A stretch of DNA of 35,931 nt from Comamonadaceae bacterium (GCA_947442105.1 CANEVH010000040.1:1-35931); one strand, 5' to 3'; counted from the first letter of the stretch, positions 24,165 through 34,273 are shown. Made by a program: numbers and translations. Notes: a model not told the origin generated them from the sequence alone.

Positions 24165-27100
24165 CCCCTTTTGGCTTGGAGGCCGATGCGCTGGCAGACC
24201 TACGCGCCCTGTGTGAGCGCAGCCCTGGCCTGGAGCGGGTATGGATTTTTGGCTCGCGTGCGCGCGAAGACTGGCGGCCTCGTTCTGATATTGACCTGGC
24301 GCTGGATGCGCCCACTTGGACGCGAGGGGAGTTCGGAGCGTTTGAAGATGCCGTGCGTGCTTTGCCCTTGGTTTACAAGCTAGACCTCGTGCATTGGCAA
24401 ACGGTTACCACTCCGGTATTCAAAGAACAGATAGCACGCGACCGGCAAGTATTCTGGCAACCCCGCCGCCACGCCACCAACGCCGCTGGCGTGGGCGCGG
24501 TGCAGCTCAAGCCCTTCCAAAGCACCACGCTGGAGTTGTTGGACACCTATCTCAACGAACTCAAAAAGCACAAGGCGCAGTCCGACGCCGCGCAGAGTGC
24601 TTTGCGCGCCATGGAGGGCATGGAAGACGTGCTGCGCCAGGCGGGCGACTTTCCTAAAAAGACCTGGGGCGTGCTCAAAGACGCGGGCAAGCTGCCAGAA
24701 GCGTTTGCCGCGCAGCCGCACAGCAGCCGCTTTGACGGCGCGGGCCGCGCCATTCCCAACGTGTGCCTGAAAATTCCGACCGGCGGGGGTAAAACGCTGC
24801 TGGCTGCGGCCAGCGTGGGCCGGGTGTTTTCACACTATTTGCAGCGCCACACGGGCCTGGTGCTGTGGGTGGTGCCCAACGAGGCGATTTACCAGCAAAC
24901 CCTCAAGACCCTGAAAAACCGCGACCACCCTTACCACCAGATGCTCAGCGTGGCGGGTGCGGGCCGGGTGAAGGTGCTGGAGAAAAACGCGCCGCTGTCC
25001 AAAATTGACACCGATTCGCACCTGTGCGTGATGCTGCTGATGCTGGCTTCGGCCTCGCGCAAGACCAAAGAGACGCTGCGCTTTTTCCGCGACCGGGGCA
25101 ATGTGCTGGGCTACACACCGCGCGAGGACGATATCGAAGCGCACTGGAGCCTGCTGCAGGCCGTGCCCAACCTGGACGCCTACACGTCTTGGGGCACCAG
25201 CCATGAGGAGGCGCGCGCCACCAAGGGCAGCATTGTGAAAAGCTCGCTGGGCAATGTGATGCGCCTCTTGCGCCCTATGGTGGTGATCGACGAGGGCCAC
25301 CACGCTTACACCGAGACGGCGCTGGCCACCCTAGACGGCTTTAACCCCTGCTTTATGCTGGAGCTATCCGCCACACCGCGCGTGGGTTCGGCCAAGGGCA
25401 GTGGCTCCAACATCTTGGTCAACGTGCGCGGCACCGACTTGGACGAGGCCGAAATGATCAAACTGCCCATCCACGTGGACATGCGCGGCTGGAACGATTG
25501 GCAGGCGTGTTTGGCCAGCAGCCTAGAGCGGCTGGACGCATTGCAGCAGGAGGCCGCAACGCTGCAAAGCGACACCAACCGCTACATCCGCCCCATTTTG
25601 CTGGTGCAAGTGGAGCGCACCGGCAAAGACATGCGCGACGAGGGCTTTATCCACGCCGAGGACGCCAAGGCCTATTTGATGCAACTGGGCCTGACCGAGG
25701 CGCAAATTGCCATCAAAACCTCCGAGCGCAACGACCTGAACGCGCCCGAGAACATCGATTTGCTGTCCCCCCAGTGCGCGGTGCGCGCCATCATCACCAA
25801 GCAGGCGCTGCAAGAGGGCTGGGACTGCCCCTTTGCCTATGTGCTGTGCGCGCTGGCGGCGGGCAAAGACATTCGGGCCATGACGCAGCTTATGGGGCGC
25901 ATCCTGCGCCTGCCGCACGTGGCCAAAACGGGCCGCGCTGCGCTGGACGCTTGCTATGTGCTCTGCCACAACGCCAAGACGGGCGAGGTGGTGAAGGCCA
26001 TCAAACAGTCGCTAGAAACCGAGGGCATGGGCGACCTGGGCCTGGAGGTGAACGCGCCGGGTGTGCAGGCGGTGACGCAAAAACAAACCTTCGGGCGCCG
26101 CCCGCAGTTTGCGCAGCTCAGCCTCTATTTGCCGCGCGTCACCTGGGTGGAGAACGACGCGATGGGCAGCAAGCTGCGCCGCGAGCTGGCATACGAGAGC
26201 GACATTTTGGCGGGGGTCGATTGGAGCGGTGTGCACATCGACGCCCTGGCCCAAGGCTGGGCGCCCGATGCCCGTGACCGCCTGGGCCAGCAACTGCAGC
26301 TCGGCTTGGACCTGCTGCGCGCCACCCCGAAAGACCCGCAAACCGGGGCACCGGTAGAGGACGTGGACGCAGCCGTACTGGACCGCGCCCGCTTGGTGCG
26401 CGGCGTGTTGGACATTGTTCCCAATGCCTGGATAGCCTGGTCGGTGGTAGATGCCGTGCTGGCGCGCTTGATGGCAGCCGGATACGCCGAGCGCAGCTTG
26501 GCTGCAAGCAGCGCGTCGCTGCTGGAGCGGCTGCGCATGGACCTGGAGGCCGAGCGGGACCGGCTGGCGCTAGCCGTTTTTCAGGGCCATATGGCGCGTG
26601 GTCAAGTGGAGTTTCAGCTGCGCGCCGACGCTACCGACTACGCGCTGCCCTCGGAATTTGCCTTGGAAATTTCAGACAAACCCCAAGCCATGGTGCGTGA
26701 CGACGCCAAACTGGTGGAAAAAAGCCTGTTTGAACCCGCCCTGGCAGCGCTTACCGACTCTGGCCTAGAGCGCGACGTGGCGTGCTACCTTGACAGCCAG
26801 GCGGCAGTGCAATGGTGGCACCGCAATGTGGCCAAGGCGCAATACGGCTTGCAGGGCTGGAAGCGCAACAAGGTCTACCCCGACTTTGTGTTTGCGCGCG
26901 CCACAGGCCTAGACGCAAGCGTGGGCGGCAGCACCATGGTCGTTTTAGAAACCAAGGGCTTGCACCTGGCCGGCTCTAGCGACACGCAGTACAAGCAAGC
27001 GCTGTTAGAGCGCCTGACGCAAGCCTTTGCCGACCGCCGTATGGAGCGCGCGGGCGCGGTGGAGTTGGTCAACCCAGCGGGCGGCGGTGCATCCACCGTG

Positions 27101-27172
27101 CTGGACATGGTGTTGGAGGGCGATTGGCGCGGAACGCTGAACGCCCGGTATTTCGCTGCCCCGTCCGTATGA
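24161..27172 (+). CDS. MntA-type nucleotidyltransferase fused to type III restriction subunit (Res)
   Basis: 1003-residue single ORF joining two proteins. Residues 1-105 are a minimal nucleotidyltransferase with the GSX10DXD motif (Gly31-Ser32, Asp43, Asp45) and a third Asp at 75 (YKLDLVHW), extending to PVFKEQIARDRQVFW, where free MntA proteins normally end. After a short linker the type III Res begins (VQLKPFQSTTLELLDTYL, from 114). Helicase motifs: Walker A PTGGGKT (206-212), DEGH (377-380), SATP (403-406), QLMGRILRLP (576-585). The C-terminal nuclease has PD908 and E930TK932, the PD-(D/E)XK pattern. Res uses ATP to translocate or signal and to cut DNA with Mod. The start is GTG, overlapping the HEPN stop. 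An in-frame internal GTG at 24500 could start a Res-only product. Confidence 0.92.
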   Translation: MTPFGLEADALADLRALCERSPGLERVWIFGSRAREDWRPRSDIDLALDAPTWTRGEFGAFEDAVRALPLVYKLDLVHWQTVTTPVFKEQIARDRQVFWQPRRHATNAAGVGAVQLKPFQSTTLELLDTYLNELKKHKAQSDAAQSALRAMEGMEDVLRQAGDFPKKTWGVLKDAGKLPEAFAAQPHSSRFDGAGRAIPNVCLKIPTGGGKTLLAAASVGRVFSHYLQRHTGLVLWVVPNEAIYQQTLKTLKNRDHPYHQMLSVAGAGRVKVLEKNAPLSKIDTDSHLCVMLLMLASASRKTKETLRFFRDRGNVLGYTPREDDIEAHWSLLQAVPNLDAYTSWGTSHEEARATKGSIVKSSLGNVMRLLRPMVVIDEGHHAYTETALATLDGFNPCFMLELSATPRVGSAKGSGSNILVNVRGTDLDEAEMIKLPIHVDMRGWNDWQACLASSLERLDALQQEAATLQSDTNRYIRPILLVQVERTGKDMRDEGFIHAEDAKAYLMQLGLTEAQIAIKTSERNDLNAPENIDLLSPQCAVRAIITKQALQEGWDCPFAYVLCALAAGKDIRAMTQLMGRILRLPHVAKTGRAALDACYVLCHNAKTGEVVKAIKQSLETEGMGDLGLEVNAPGVQAVTQKQTFGRRPQFAQLSLYLPRVTWVENDAMGSKLRRELAYESDILAGVDWSGVHIDALAQGWAPDARDRLGQQLQLGLDLLRATPKDPQTGAPVEDVDAAVLDRARLVRGVLDIVPNAWIAWSVVDAVLARLMAAGYAERSLAASSASLLERLRMDLEAERDRLALAVFQGHMARGQVEFQLRADATDYALPSEFALEISDKPQAMVRDDAKLVEKSLFEPALAALTDSGLERDVACYLDSQAAVQWWHRNVAKAQYGLQGWKRNKVYPDFVFARATGLDASVGGSTMVVLETKGLHLAGSSDTQYKQALLERLTQAFADRRMERAGAVELVNPAGGGASTVLDMVLEGDWRGTLNARYFAAPSV

Positions 27173-27561
27173 ACGACGACGAAGCCCCCAGCAACCTGAT
27201 CGCCCTGCTCGGCGGGGAGGCCGCGCTGCGCACGCTGGTAGAACGCTTTTACGACCTGATGGAGCTCGAACCCGACTACGCCGCTTTGCGCGCCGCCCAC
27301 GGCGCGCTGCTCATGCAAGCGCGGCAAAAGCTGTTTTGGTTTTTGTGCGGCTGGATGGGCGGGCCGCAGTACTACACCGAGCGTTTTGGCCACCCCCGGC
27401 TTCGGCTGCGCCACATGCCGTTTTCGATTGGCATTTTGGAGCGCGACCAGTGGCTGGCTTGCATGGACCAGGCCATGGGCGAGTTGCAGGTGGATGCGGC
27501 GCTGCGCCAGCGTCTGCGGGAATCGTTTTTTCAGACGGCGGACTGGATGCGCAATCGGTAA
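27169..27561 (+). CDS. Group II truncated haemoglobin
   Basis: 130-residue trHbO-type globin. It shows LIALLGGEAALRTLVERFYDLM in helices A-B, GWMGGPQYYTERFGHPRLRLRH containing the proximal His region, and RHMPFSIG, the hallmark of group II. These bind O2 or NO through haem in the cytoplasm and are linked to oxygen or nitrosative chemistry. Its ATG overlaps the stop of the MNT-Res gene (ATGA), so a housekeeping-type gene has become translationally joined to the defence cassette. It precedes the Tup transporter by 49 bp. Confidence 0.92.
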   Translation: MNDDEAPSNLIALLGGEAALRTLVERFYDLMELEPDYAALRAAHGALLMQARQKLFWFLCGWMGGPQYYTERFGHPRLRLRHMPFSIGILERDQWLACMDQAMGELQVDAALRQRLRESFFQTADWMRNR

Positions 27562-27610
27562 ACCCATCGCCTTCTTGCTGATTGCGCTCGTCTACCATCG
27601 CGCTTTTCCC

Positions 27611-28345
27611 ATGACCACTTTCGCCGAAAGCGCACACACCGCGCTGCAACTCATTACCTCCTTAGACCCCGCCTTGCTGGCCATCGTAGGCCGCTCGCTG
27701 GCGGTGAGCGCGTGCGCTTGCGCGTTGGCCTGCAGCCTGGGGCTGGCGCTGGGCGCCTGGCTGGGCGTGGCGCAGTTTGCCGGGCGTGGCGTGGTGCTGA
27801 CCTTGCTTAACACCAGCTTGGCCATTCCATCGGTGGTGGTGGGCTTGCTGGTGTACTTGCTGCTGTCGCGCTCGGGGCCGCTGGGGTATTTAGGCTGGTT
27901 GTTCAGCTTCAAGGCCATGGTGCTGGCGCAAACCGTGCTGGTGCTGCCCATGGTGATGGCGCTCACCCGCCAAACGGTGCAAGACGCTGAACAACAGCAC
28001 GGCGAACAACTGCGCTCGCTGGGCGCACCCACCGCGCTGCGCGCCGCCTTGCTGGCCTGGGACGAGCGCCACGCGCTTTTGGTGGTGGTGCTGGCGGCGT
28101 TTGGCCGTGCCATATCGGAGGTGGGCGCGGTCATGGTGGTGGGCGGCAATATCGACGGCTTCACCCGCGTGATGACCACGGCCATTGCGCTGGAAACTTC
28201 CAAAGGCGACTTGCCCCTGGCGCTGGGCTTGGGCTTGGTGCTGCTGTGCGTGGTGCTGGTGCTCAACCTGCTGGTAGCGCTGTTGCGGCGCTGGCACATA
28301 GGCGGTCAATCCGCCCACGCGCTGCGCCCCGGGCTGGCACTGTGA
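27611..28345 (+). CDS. tupB: Tungstate-type ABC transporter permease
   Basis: 244-residue inner-membrane permease of the ModB/TupB kind. Membrane helices include IVGRSLAVSACACALACSLGLALG, VVLTLLNTSLAIPSVVVGLLVYL and VVLVLNLLVALLRRW. The cytoplasmic coupling loop has the EAA-like motif EQLRSLGAPTALRAALL, followed by AAFGRAISEVGAVMVVGGNI, highly characteristic of TupB. ATG 27611 is used because the larger ORF in the same frame overlaps the haemoglobin gene. It overlaps tupC by 4 bp (GTGA). Confidence 0.92.
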   Translation: MTTFAESAHTALQLITSLDPALLAIVGRSLAVSACACALACSLGLALGAWLGVAQFAGRGVVLTLLNTSLAIPSVVVGLLVYLLLSRSGPLGYLGWLFSFKAMVLAQTVLVLPMVMALTRQTVQDAEQQHGEQLRSLGAPTALRAALLAWDERHALLVVVLAAFGRAISEVGAVMVVGGNIDGFTRVMTTAIALETSKGDLPLALGLGLVLLCVVLVLNLLVALLRRWHIGGQSAHALRPGLAL

Positions 28346-29085
28346 GCGCGCTTGTTACGCTGACCCAAGCGGGCGTGCAACTGGGCGCTGATGGCCGCAG
28401 TCTGGCGCGTTCGCGCAGCGGCCACGCCAGCGCGCTGGCGCCCGTCAGCCTGACGGTGCGCGCCGGTGAGCGCGTGGCCCTGGTGGGTGCGAACGGCTCG
28501 GGCAAAAGCACGCTGCTGCGCTTGCTGCACGGTTTGCTAGCCCCCACCCAAGGCCAGCGCCAAGCCGCACCCGCGCTGCGCCAGGCCATGCTGTTTCAGC
28601 GCCCGCACCTGCTGCGCACCACAGTGCAGCGGCAGGTGGCGCTGGCCCTGTGGCTGCGCGGTAGCCCGTGGCGGCACGCCCAAGAGCAGGCGTTGGCGGC
28701 CTTGCATGCGGCGGGTTTGCAGGAGCTAGCCCGGCGCAGCGGCCCCACGCTCTCGTTGGGCCAGCAGCAGCAAGTAGCGCTGGCGCGCGCTTGGGCGCTG
28801 GAGCCGCAGTTGCTGCTGCTCGACGAGCCCACCGCCAGCCTGGACCCGCACGCCAAGGCCGAGGTGGAGGCGCTGATGCAGCGCTTTGCCAGCAGCCGCG
28901 CCGACGCCACCTTGGTGTTTGCCAGCCACAACCTGGGCCAGGTCAAACGCCTGGCGCAACGGGTCATTTACCTGGACCGCGGCCAGTTGCTGGCCGATAT
29001 GCCGGTGCATCAGTTTTTTGACGCCGCCGTGCTGCAAGCGCAGTGCCCGGCGGCCCATTTGTTTGTTAAAGGAGAACTTTTGTGA
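28342..29085 (+). CDS. tupC: Tungstate-type ABC transporter ATPase
   Basis: 247-residue ABC ATPase powering uptake with TupB. Walker A GANGSGKST is at 49-57, the signature is LSLGQQQQVALARA (LSxGQ form), Walker B LLLLDEPTASLD, and the switch His lies in FASHNLGQV. GTG start overlapping the tupB stop. An upstream ATG in frame lies inside tupB and is rejected. The tupA start overlaps this gene's stop by 4 bp. Confidence 0.93.
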   Translation: MSALVTLTQAGVQLGADGRSLARSRSGHASALAPVSLTVRAGERVALVGANGSGKSTLLRLLHGLLAPTQGQRQAAPALRQAMLFQRPHLLRTTVQRQVALALWLRGSPWRHAQEQALAALHAAGLQELARRSGPTLSLGQQQQVALARAWALEPQLLLLDEPTASLDPHAKAEVEALMQRFASSRADATLVFASHNLGQVKRLAQRVIYLDRGQLLADMPVHQFFDAAVLQAQCPAAHLFVKGELL

Positions 29086-29891
29086 CATCGTCTTTTTGCC
29101 GCGCATTGGCGCTTTCCGTCGCGCTGGGTGCCAGCGCTGTTGCGGCCCAGGCCGAACCCATCGTCATGGCGTCCACCACGTCCACCGAGCAGTCCGGCCT
29201 GTTCGCCCACCTGCTGCCCGCGTTTACCCAGGCCACGGGCGTCCAAGTGAAGGTGGTGGCCCTGGGCACCGGCCAGGCCATTGACATGGGCCGCCGGGGC
29301 GACGCCGACGTGCTGTTCGTGCACGACCAGGTGGCTGAAGAAAAAATCGTGGCCGAGGGCTTTGCGCTCAAGCGCTTTGCGGTGATGTACAACGACTTTG
29401 TGCTGGTTGGCCCCGCTGCCGACCCCGCTAAAACACGGGGCAAAGATATCGCGGCTGCGCTGGCCAAACTCAGCGCGGCCAACGCCGCCTTCGTGTCACG
29501 CGGCGACAAAAGCGGCACCCATGCTGCCGAACTGCGGTTTTGGAAGCTCACCGCTGCGCCAGATGCCAAAGGCAGCGGCTACAAAGAATGCGGCTGCGGC
29601 ATGGGCCCGGCGCTCAATATGGCTTCATCCACCGGCGCCTACGTGCTCACCGACCGGGGCACCTGGCTGAGCTTTAAAAACCGGGGTGACTTGGCCGTGC
29701 TGGTGGAGGGCGACAGCCGCTTGTTCAACCAATACGGCGTGATGGTGGTCAACCCAGCCAAACACCCGCATGTGAGGGCAGGAGATGCACAAAAGTTTGT
29801 GGATTGGGTGACCTCAGGCCCCGGCCAGGCCGTGATTGCGGCCTACAAAATCGACGGCCAGCAGTTGTTTTTTCCGAACGCGGCGAAATAG
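29082..29891 (+). CDS. tupA: Tungstate-type periplasmic binding protein
   Basis: 269-residue substrate-binding protein with an N-terminal signal peptide (ALALSVALGASAVAAQAEP, cleavage probably after AQA). The mature N-terminus has STTSTEQSGLFAHLLPAF, the serine/threonine-rich oxyanion-binding segment of TupA (usually TTTSTxxSGL), then ALGTGQAIDMGRRGDADVLFVH and SRGDKSGTH, both typical of TupA/WtpA-like binders rather than ModA. TupA proteins are highly selective for tungstate, which would fit the FdsA bis-MGD site; molybdate cannot be excluded. GTG start with AAAGGAG 7 bp upstream inside the tupC end. Gene order B-C-A differs from the commoner A-B-C. Confidence 0.9.
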   Translation: MTSSFCRALALSVALGASAVAAQAEPIVMASTTSTEQSGLFAHLLPAFTQATGVQVKVVALGTGQAIDMGRRGDADVLFVHDQVAEEKIVAEGFALKRFAVMYNDFVLVGPAADPAKTRGKDIAAALAKLSAANAAFVSRGDKSGTHAAELRFWKLTAAPDAKGSGYKECGCGMGPALNMASSTGAYVLTDRGTWLSFKNRGDLAVLVEGDSRLFNQYGVMVVNPAKHPHVRAGDAQKFVDWVTSGPGQAVIAAYKIDGQQLFFPNAAK

Positions 29892-29898
29892 CGTTGGC

Positions 29899-29927
29899 GC
29901 TTGGCGCAAGCCTTTGCGCCGCTAAGC
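29899..29927. terminator. Hairpin between convergent tupA and smr
   Basis: GGCGCAA (29903-29909) pairs with TTGCGCC (29914-29920) over a 4-nt loop; outer GCTT/AAGC (29899-29902, 29924-29927) can extend it across a bulge. It fills the 30-bp gap between two convergent stops, overlapping the smr stop, and may end transcripts from either side. There is no T-run. Confidence 0.45.
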
Positions 29928-30575
29928 CGCAGTGCGCGCGCCCCGGCGCACCGGTTGCAGCAACACCACCAGCGCCCCGGCGCCGCCTTGGGACGGCTGG
30001 GCTTGCACAAAGGCCACCACTTCGGCCTTTTGCACCAGCCAGCGCTGCACTTTATCTTTGAGCACCGGGGTTTTGCCCGGCGATCCCAGGCCTTTGCCAT
30101 GCACCACGCGCACGCAGCGAATGCCTTGTTTGTGCGATTCGCGGATAAAGCTGCCCAGGGCCTCGCGCGCCTCGTCGCTGCGCAGGCCGTGCAAGTCCAT
30201 TTGGCGCTGGATGCTCCACTTGCCCTTGCGCAGCTTTTGCACCACGTCCAGGCCCACACCGGGGCGGCGAAAGCTCAGGTGCTCGTCGGTGTCGAGCAGC
30301 GTGGTCACGTCCACTTCGTCGCTCAAAGACTCTTGCAGGGCGGCTGCCGCGTCCAGCTCGTGCTGTAGCAAGGCGGGCGGCGGTGGCAGCAGGCGCAGGT
30401 CTGCCACCTCGGGCGCTTGCAGCAATTGCACCTTGCCCACGGCGGCCTGGAAGAGGTTGTGCGCCGCGGCCTGGCGTTTGGCGGCCAGTGCGGCGGCGGC
30501 TTTTTCGGCCTTTTCCAGCGCGGCTGCGGCGTCAATTTCTTTTTTCAGCCGTTTCAGGTCCGCCAGCCCCGCCAT
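29922..30575 (-). CDS. Smr-domain protein
   Basis: 217 residues. The N-terminal half is helical and charged (LKRLKKEIDAAAALEKAEKAAA). The C-terminal Smr domain (about 120-210) has the diagnostic QMDLHGLRSDEAREAL and VRVVHGKGLGSPGKTPVLK, then VQRWLVQKAEVVAF. Stand-alone Smr proteins (SmrA/SmrB/YdaF group) are nucleases or nucleic-acid binders; SmrB cleaves mRNA at collided ribosomes. Which activity applies here is not shown. The ATG overlaps the radC stop by one base (TAATG), forming a radC-smr operon. Confidence 0.92.
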   Translation of the reverse strand: MAGLADLKRLKKEIDAAAALEKAEKAAAALAAKRQAAAHNLFQAAVGKVQLLQAPEVADLRLLPPPPALLQHELDAAAALQESLSDEVDVTTLLDTDEHLSFRRPGVGLDVVQKLRKGKWSIQRQMDLHGLRSDEAREALGSFIRESHKQGIRCVRVVHGKGLGSPGKTPVLKDKVQRWLVQKAEVVAFVQAQPSQGGAGALVVLLQPVRRGARTAA

Positions 30576-31279
30576 TACAAAAGCCCCCGCTCTGCCATGG
30601 ACAAGGTCTGGCCCTGGCCCACGATCACGTGGTCTAGCACGCGCACATCCACCAGGGCGAGCGCCGACTTGAGCGTTTGCGTCAGCAGCTCGTCGGCGCG
30701 CGACGGCTGCACCGAGCCGCTGGGGTGGTTGTGCGCCAGCACCACGGCGCCTGCCTGGTAGTGCAGCGCGCGCTTGACCACTTCGCGCGGGTAGACACTG
30801 GTTTGCGTCAGGGTGCCGCGAAACATCTCTTCCATGGCCACCAGCCGGTTTTGCACATCCAAAAACAAGACCGCAAACACCTCGTGCGCCAGCGCCGACA
30901 AATGCAGTTGCAGGTAGTGCTTGACCGCATCGGGCGACTCAAAGACGGCTCGCTCCTGCAGGCGCTGGGCCATGGCCCGGCGGGCCAGCTCCAGCACCGC
31001 CACAATCTCGGCCCGTTTGGCCGGGCCCAGGCCCTTCACCGGCTTGAGGTCGTCCGCCGTTGCGCTGAGCAAGCCGGCAATGCCGCCAAAACCTTGCGCA
31101 CCCAGCCCGCCCTTGCCGGGCAACTGCAGCAGCTCGTCGGCCAGTTGCAGCACGCCTTTGCCCTGGATGCCGGTGCGAAGCAGCAGCGCCAACAGCTCGG
31201 CGTCGCTCAGGGCACCGGGGCCGCGCGCGAGCAGCTTTTCGCGCGGGCGGGCGTCGGGCGGCAGGTCTTTGATGGGCAT
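30575..31279 (-). CDS. radC: RadC family JAB/MPN-domain protein
   Basis: 234 residues. An N-terminal helix-hairpin-helix-like region ([43 protein letters not shown]) is followed by a JAMM metalloprotease-like domain with the metal motif HNHPSG ([21 protein letters not shown]) and a downstream Asp in VLDHVIVG. The role of RadC in repair is disputed. ATG 31279 ([17 protein letters not shown]) is the family start; the ORF extends further upstream to 31417 across the promoter of the divergent fkpB gene, which I reject. Confidence 0.94.
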   Translation of the reverse strand: MPIKDLPPDARPREKLLARGPGALSDAELLALLLRTGIQGKGVLQLADELLQLPGKGGLGAQGFGGIAGLLSATADDLKPVKGLGPAKRAEIVAVLELARRAMAQRLQERAVFESPDAVKHYLQLHLSALAHEVFAVLFLDVQNRLVAMEEMFRGTLTQTSVYPREVVKRALHYQAGAVVLAHNHPSGSVQPSRADELLTQTLKSALALVDVRVLDHVIVGQGQTLSMAERGLL

Positions 31280-31336
31280 GGCGGGGGGCGCAAGGGGGCG
31301 GCTTGGCGGGGCAGGGTTGCCTGGGGATGAAGTTTC

Positions 31337-31342
31337 TACAAT
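31337..31342 (+). promoter_or_regulatory. Possible -10 box of the fkpB-ispH operon
   Basis: TACAAT 24 bp before the fkpB ATG resembles a sigma-70 -10. The nearest TTG-type -35 (TTGCCT at 31317) is only 14 bp away, so the assignment is tentative. Confidence 0.3.
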
Positions 31343-31366
31343 GCGACTCAGTTTATCGAGACTTGC

Positions 31367-31831
31367 ATGACCACCAGCCTTCCCCGCATTACCGAGTCGT
31401 CTTTTTTGACGCTGCACTACCGCCTCTCAGGCCCGGCGGGCGACATCATTAACACCTTTGACGACAAGCCGGCCACCCTGAGCCTGGGCACTGGCGAACT
31501 CTCGCCCGATGTCGAGCGCTGCCTGCTGGGGCTCGAAGAAGGCGCGCACCAAACCTTTTCTCTGGCTGCAGGCGCCGCCTTCGGCCCGCGCAACCCCGAG
31601 ATGCTGCAATGGGTGGCGGCCAAGCTGCTGCGCCAGCTAGGCGATCCGCAAGAAACTTACCGCGTGGGCGACGTGGTGCAATTCCCCACGCCCGACGGCC
31701 AAAGCAGCTACGCGGGCGCCGTGCAAGAGGTCAAAACTGGGGAGGAGGGCGGTGCCGTGCTGTTTGATTTCAACCACCCGCTGGCCGGTCAGCCGGTCAG
31801 CTTTGAAGTGAAAGTGATTGGCGTCTTATGA
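31367..31831 (+). CDS. fkpB: FKBP-type peptidyl-prolyl isomerase (SlpA/FkpB-like)
   Basis: 154-residue SlyD/SlpA-type [25 protein letters not shown], then [24 protein letters not shown], where the insert-in-flap domain follows, and the closing strand [14 protein letters not shown]. It catalyses prolyl isomerisation and assists folding in the cytoplasm. Its stop overlaps the ispH ATG (ATGA), the same fkpB-ispH order as in E. coli and many other proteobacteria. Divergent from radC. Confidence 0.93.
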   Translation: MTTSLPRITESSFLTLHYRLSGPAGDIINTFDDKPATLSLGTGELSPDVERCLLGLEEGAHQTFSLAAGAAFGPRNPEMLQWVAAKLLRQLGDPQETYRVGDVVQFPTPDGQSSYAGAVQEVKTGEEGGAVLFDFNHPLAGQPVSFEVKVIGVL

Positions 31832-32781
31832 ATACCTTGGGTACCCATGCCGAGATATTGCTCGCCGAGCCGCGCGGCTTTTGCGCCGGTGTGGACCGCG
31901 CCATCGAGATCGTGGAGCGCGCGCTCGACAAGTTTGGCGCGCCCATTTATGTACGCCACGAGATCGTGCACAACACTTTTGTGGTCAACGACCTTAAGGC
32001 CAAGGGCGCTATCTTTATTGAAGAGCTGAGCGACGTGCCGCCCGATGCCACGCTGATTTTTTCGGCCCACGGCGTGAGCAAAGCCATTCAGGATGAGGCG
32101 CAGGCACGCGGTTTTCAGGTTTTTGACGCTACCTGCCCGCTGGTCACCAAGGTGCACGTGGAAGTGGCCAAGCTGCACAAAGAGGGCTATGAGTTCATCA
32201 TGATCGGCCACAAAGGCCACCCCGAGGTGGAAGGCACCATGGGCCAACTCGACTGCGGCATCCACCTGGTGGAAGACGTGGCCGACGTGGCGCGCGTGCA
32301 GCCGGGCCAAACCGACAAGCTGGCGCTTGTCACCCAAACCACCCTGAGCATGGACGACGCCGCCGATATTGCCGCCGCCGTCAAAGCCCGTTTCCCCAAG
32401 GTGCGCGAGCCCAAGCAGCAAGACATTTGCTACGCCACGCAAAACCGCCAAGATGCCATCAAGGTCATGAGCCCGCAGGTGGACGTGGTGATTGTGGTGG
32501 GCAGCCCCACCAGCTCTAACAGCAACCGCCTGCGCGAAGTGGCGCAAAAGCTCGGCACCGAGAGCTACATGGTGGACCACGCCGACGAACTGCAGGCCAG
32601 CTGGTTTGAAGGCCGCTCGCGGGTGGGCTTGACGGCTGGCGCCTCGGCGCCAGATGTACTGGTGCAAGCGGTGATTGCGCGGCTGCGCGAACTCGGCGCC
32701 GTGTCGGTGCGCAAAATGGACGGCGTGGTGGAAACCATCAAGTTCCCGCTGCCCAAGGGCCTCAAGCCCGACCCGGCCTGA
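31828..32781 (+). CDS. ispH: 4-hydroxy-3-methylbut-2-enyl diphosphate reductase
   Basis: 317-residue Fe-S enzyme (LytB) for the last step of the MEP isoprenoid pathway, giving IPP and DMAPP from HMBPP. The three cluster cysteines are Cys19 ([14 protein letters not shown]), Cys103 ([10 protein letters not shown]) and Cys201 ([10 protein letters not shown]). Substrate-site segments [41 protein letters not shown] and [12 protein letters not shown] are all intact. Length is normal. Coupled to fkpB by a 4-bp overlap. Confidence 0.98.
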   Translation: MNTLGTHAEILLAEPRGFCAGVDRAIEIVERALDKFGAPIYVRHEIVHNTFVVNDLKAKGAIFIEELSDVPPDATLIFSAHGVSKAIQDEAQARGFQVFDATCPLVTKVHVEVAKLHKEGYEFIMIGHKGHPEVEGTMGQLDCGIHLVEDVADVARVQPGQTDKLALVTQTTLSMDDAADIAAAVKARFPKVREPKQQDICYATQNRQDAIKVMSPQVDVVIVVGSPTSSNSNRLREVAQKLGTESYMVDHADELQASWFEGRSRVGLTAGASAPDVLVQAVIARLRELGAVSVRKMDGVVETIKFPLPKGLKPDPA

Positions 32782-32791
32782 GCATTTTTAG

Positions 32792-34150
<1,359 letters not shown>

Positions 34151-34185
34151 TAGAATCTGCGCTTCGCCAAACGCAAGCAGACCTA

Positions 34186-34273
<88 letters not shown>

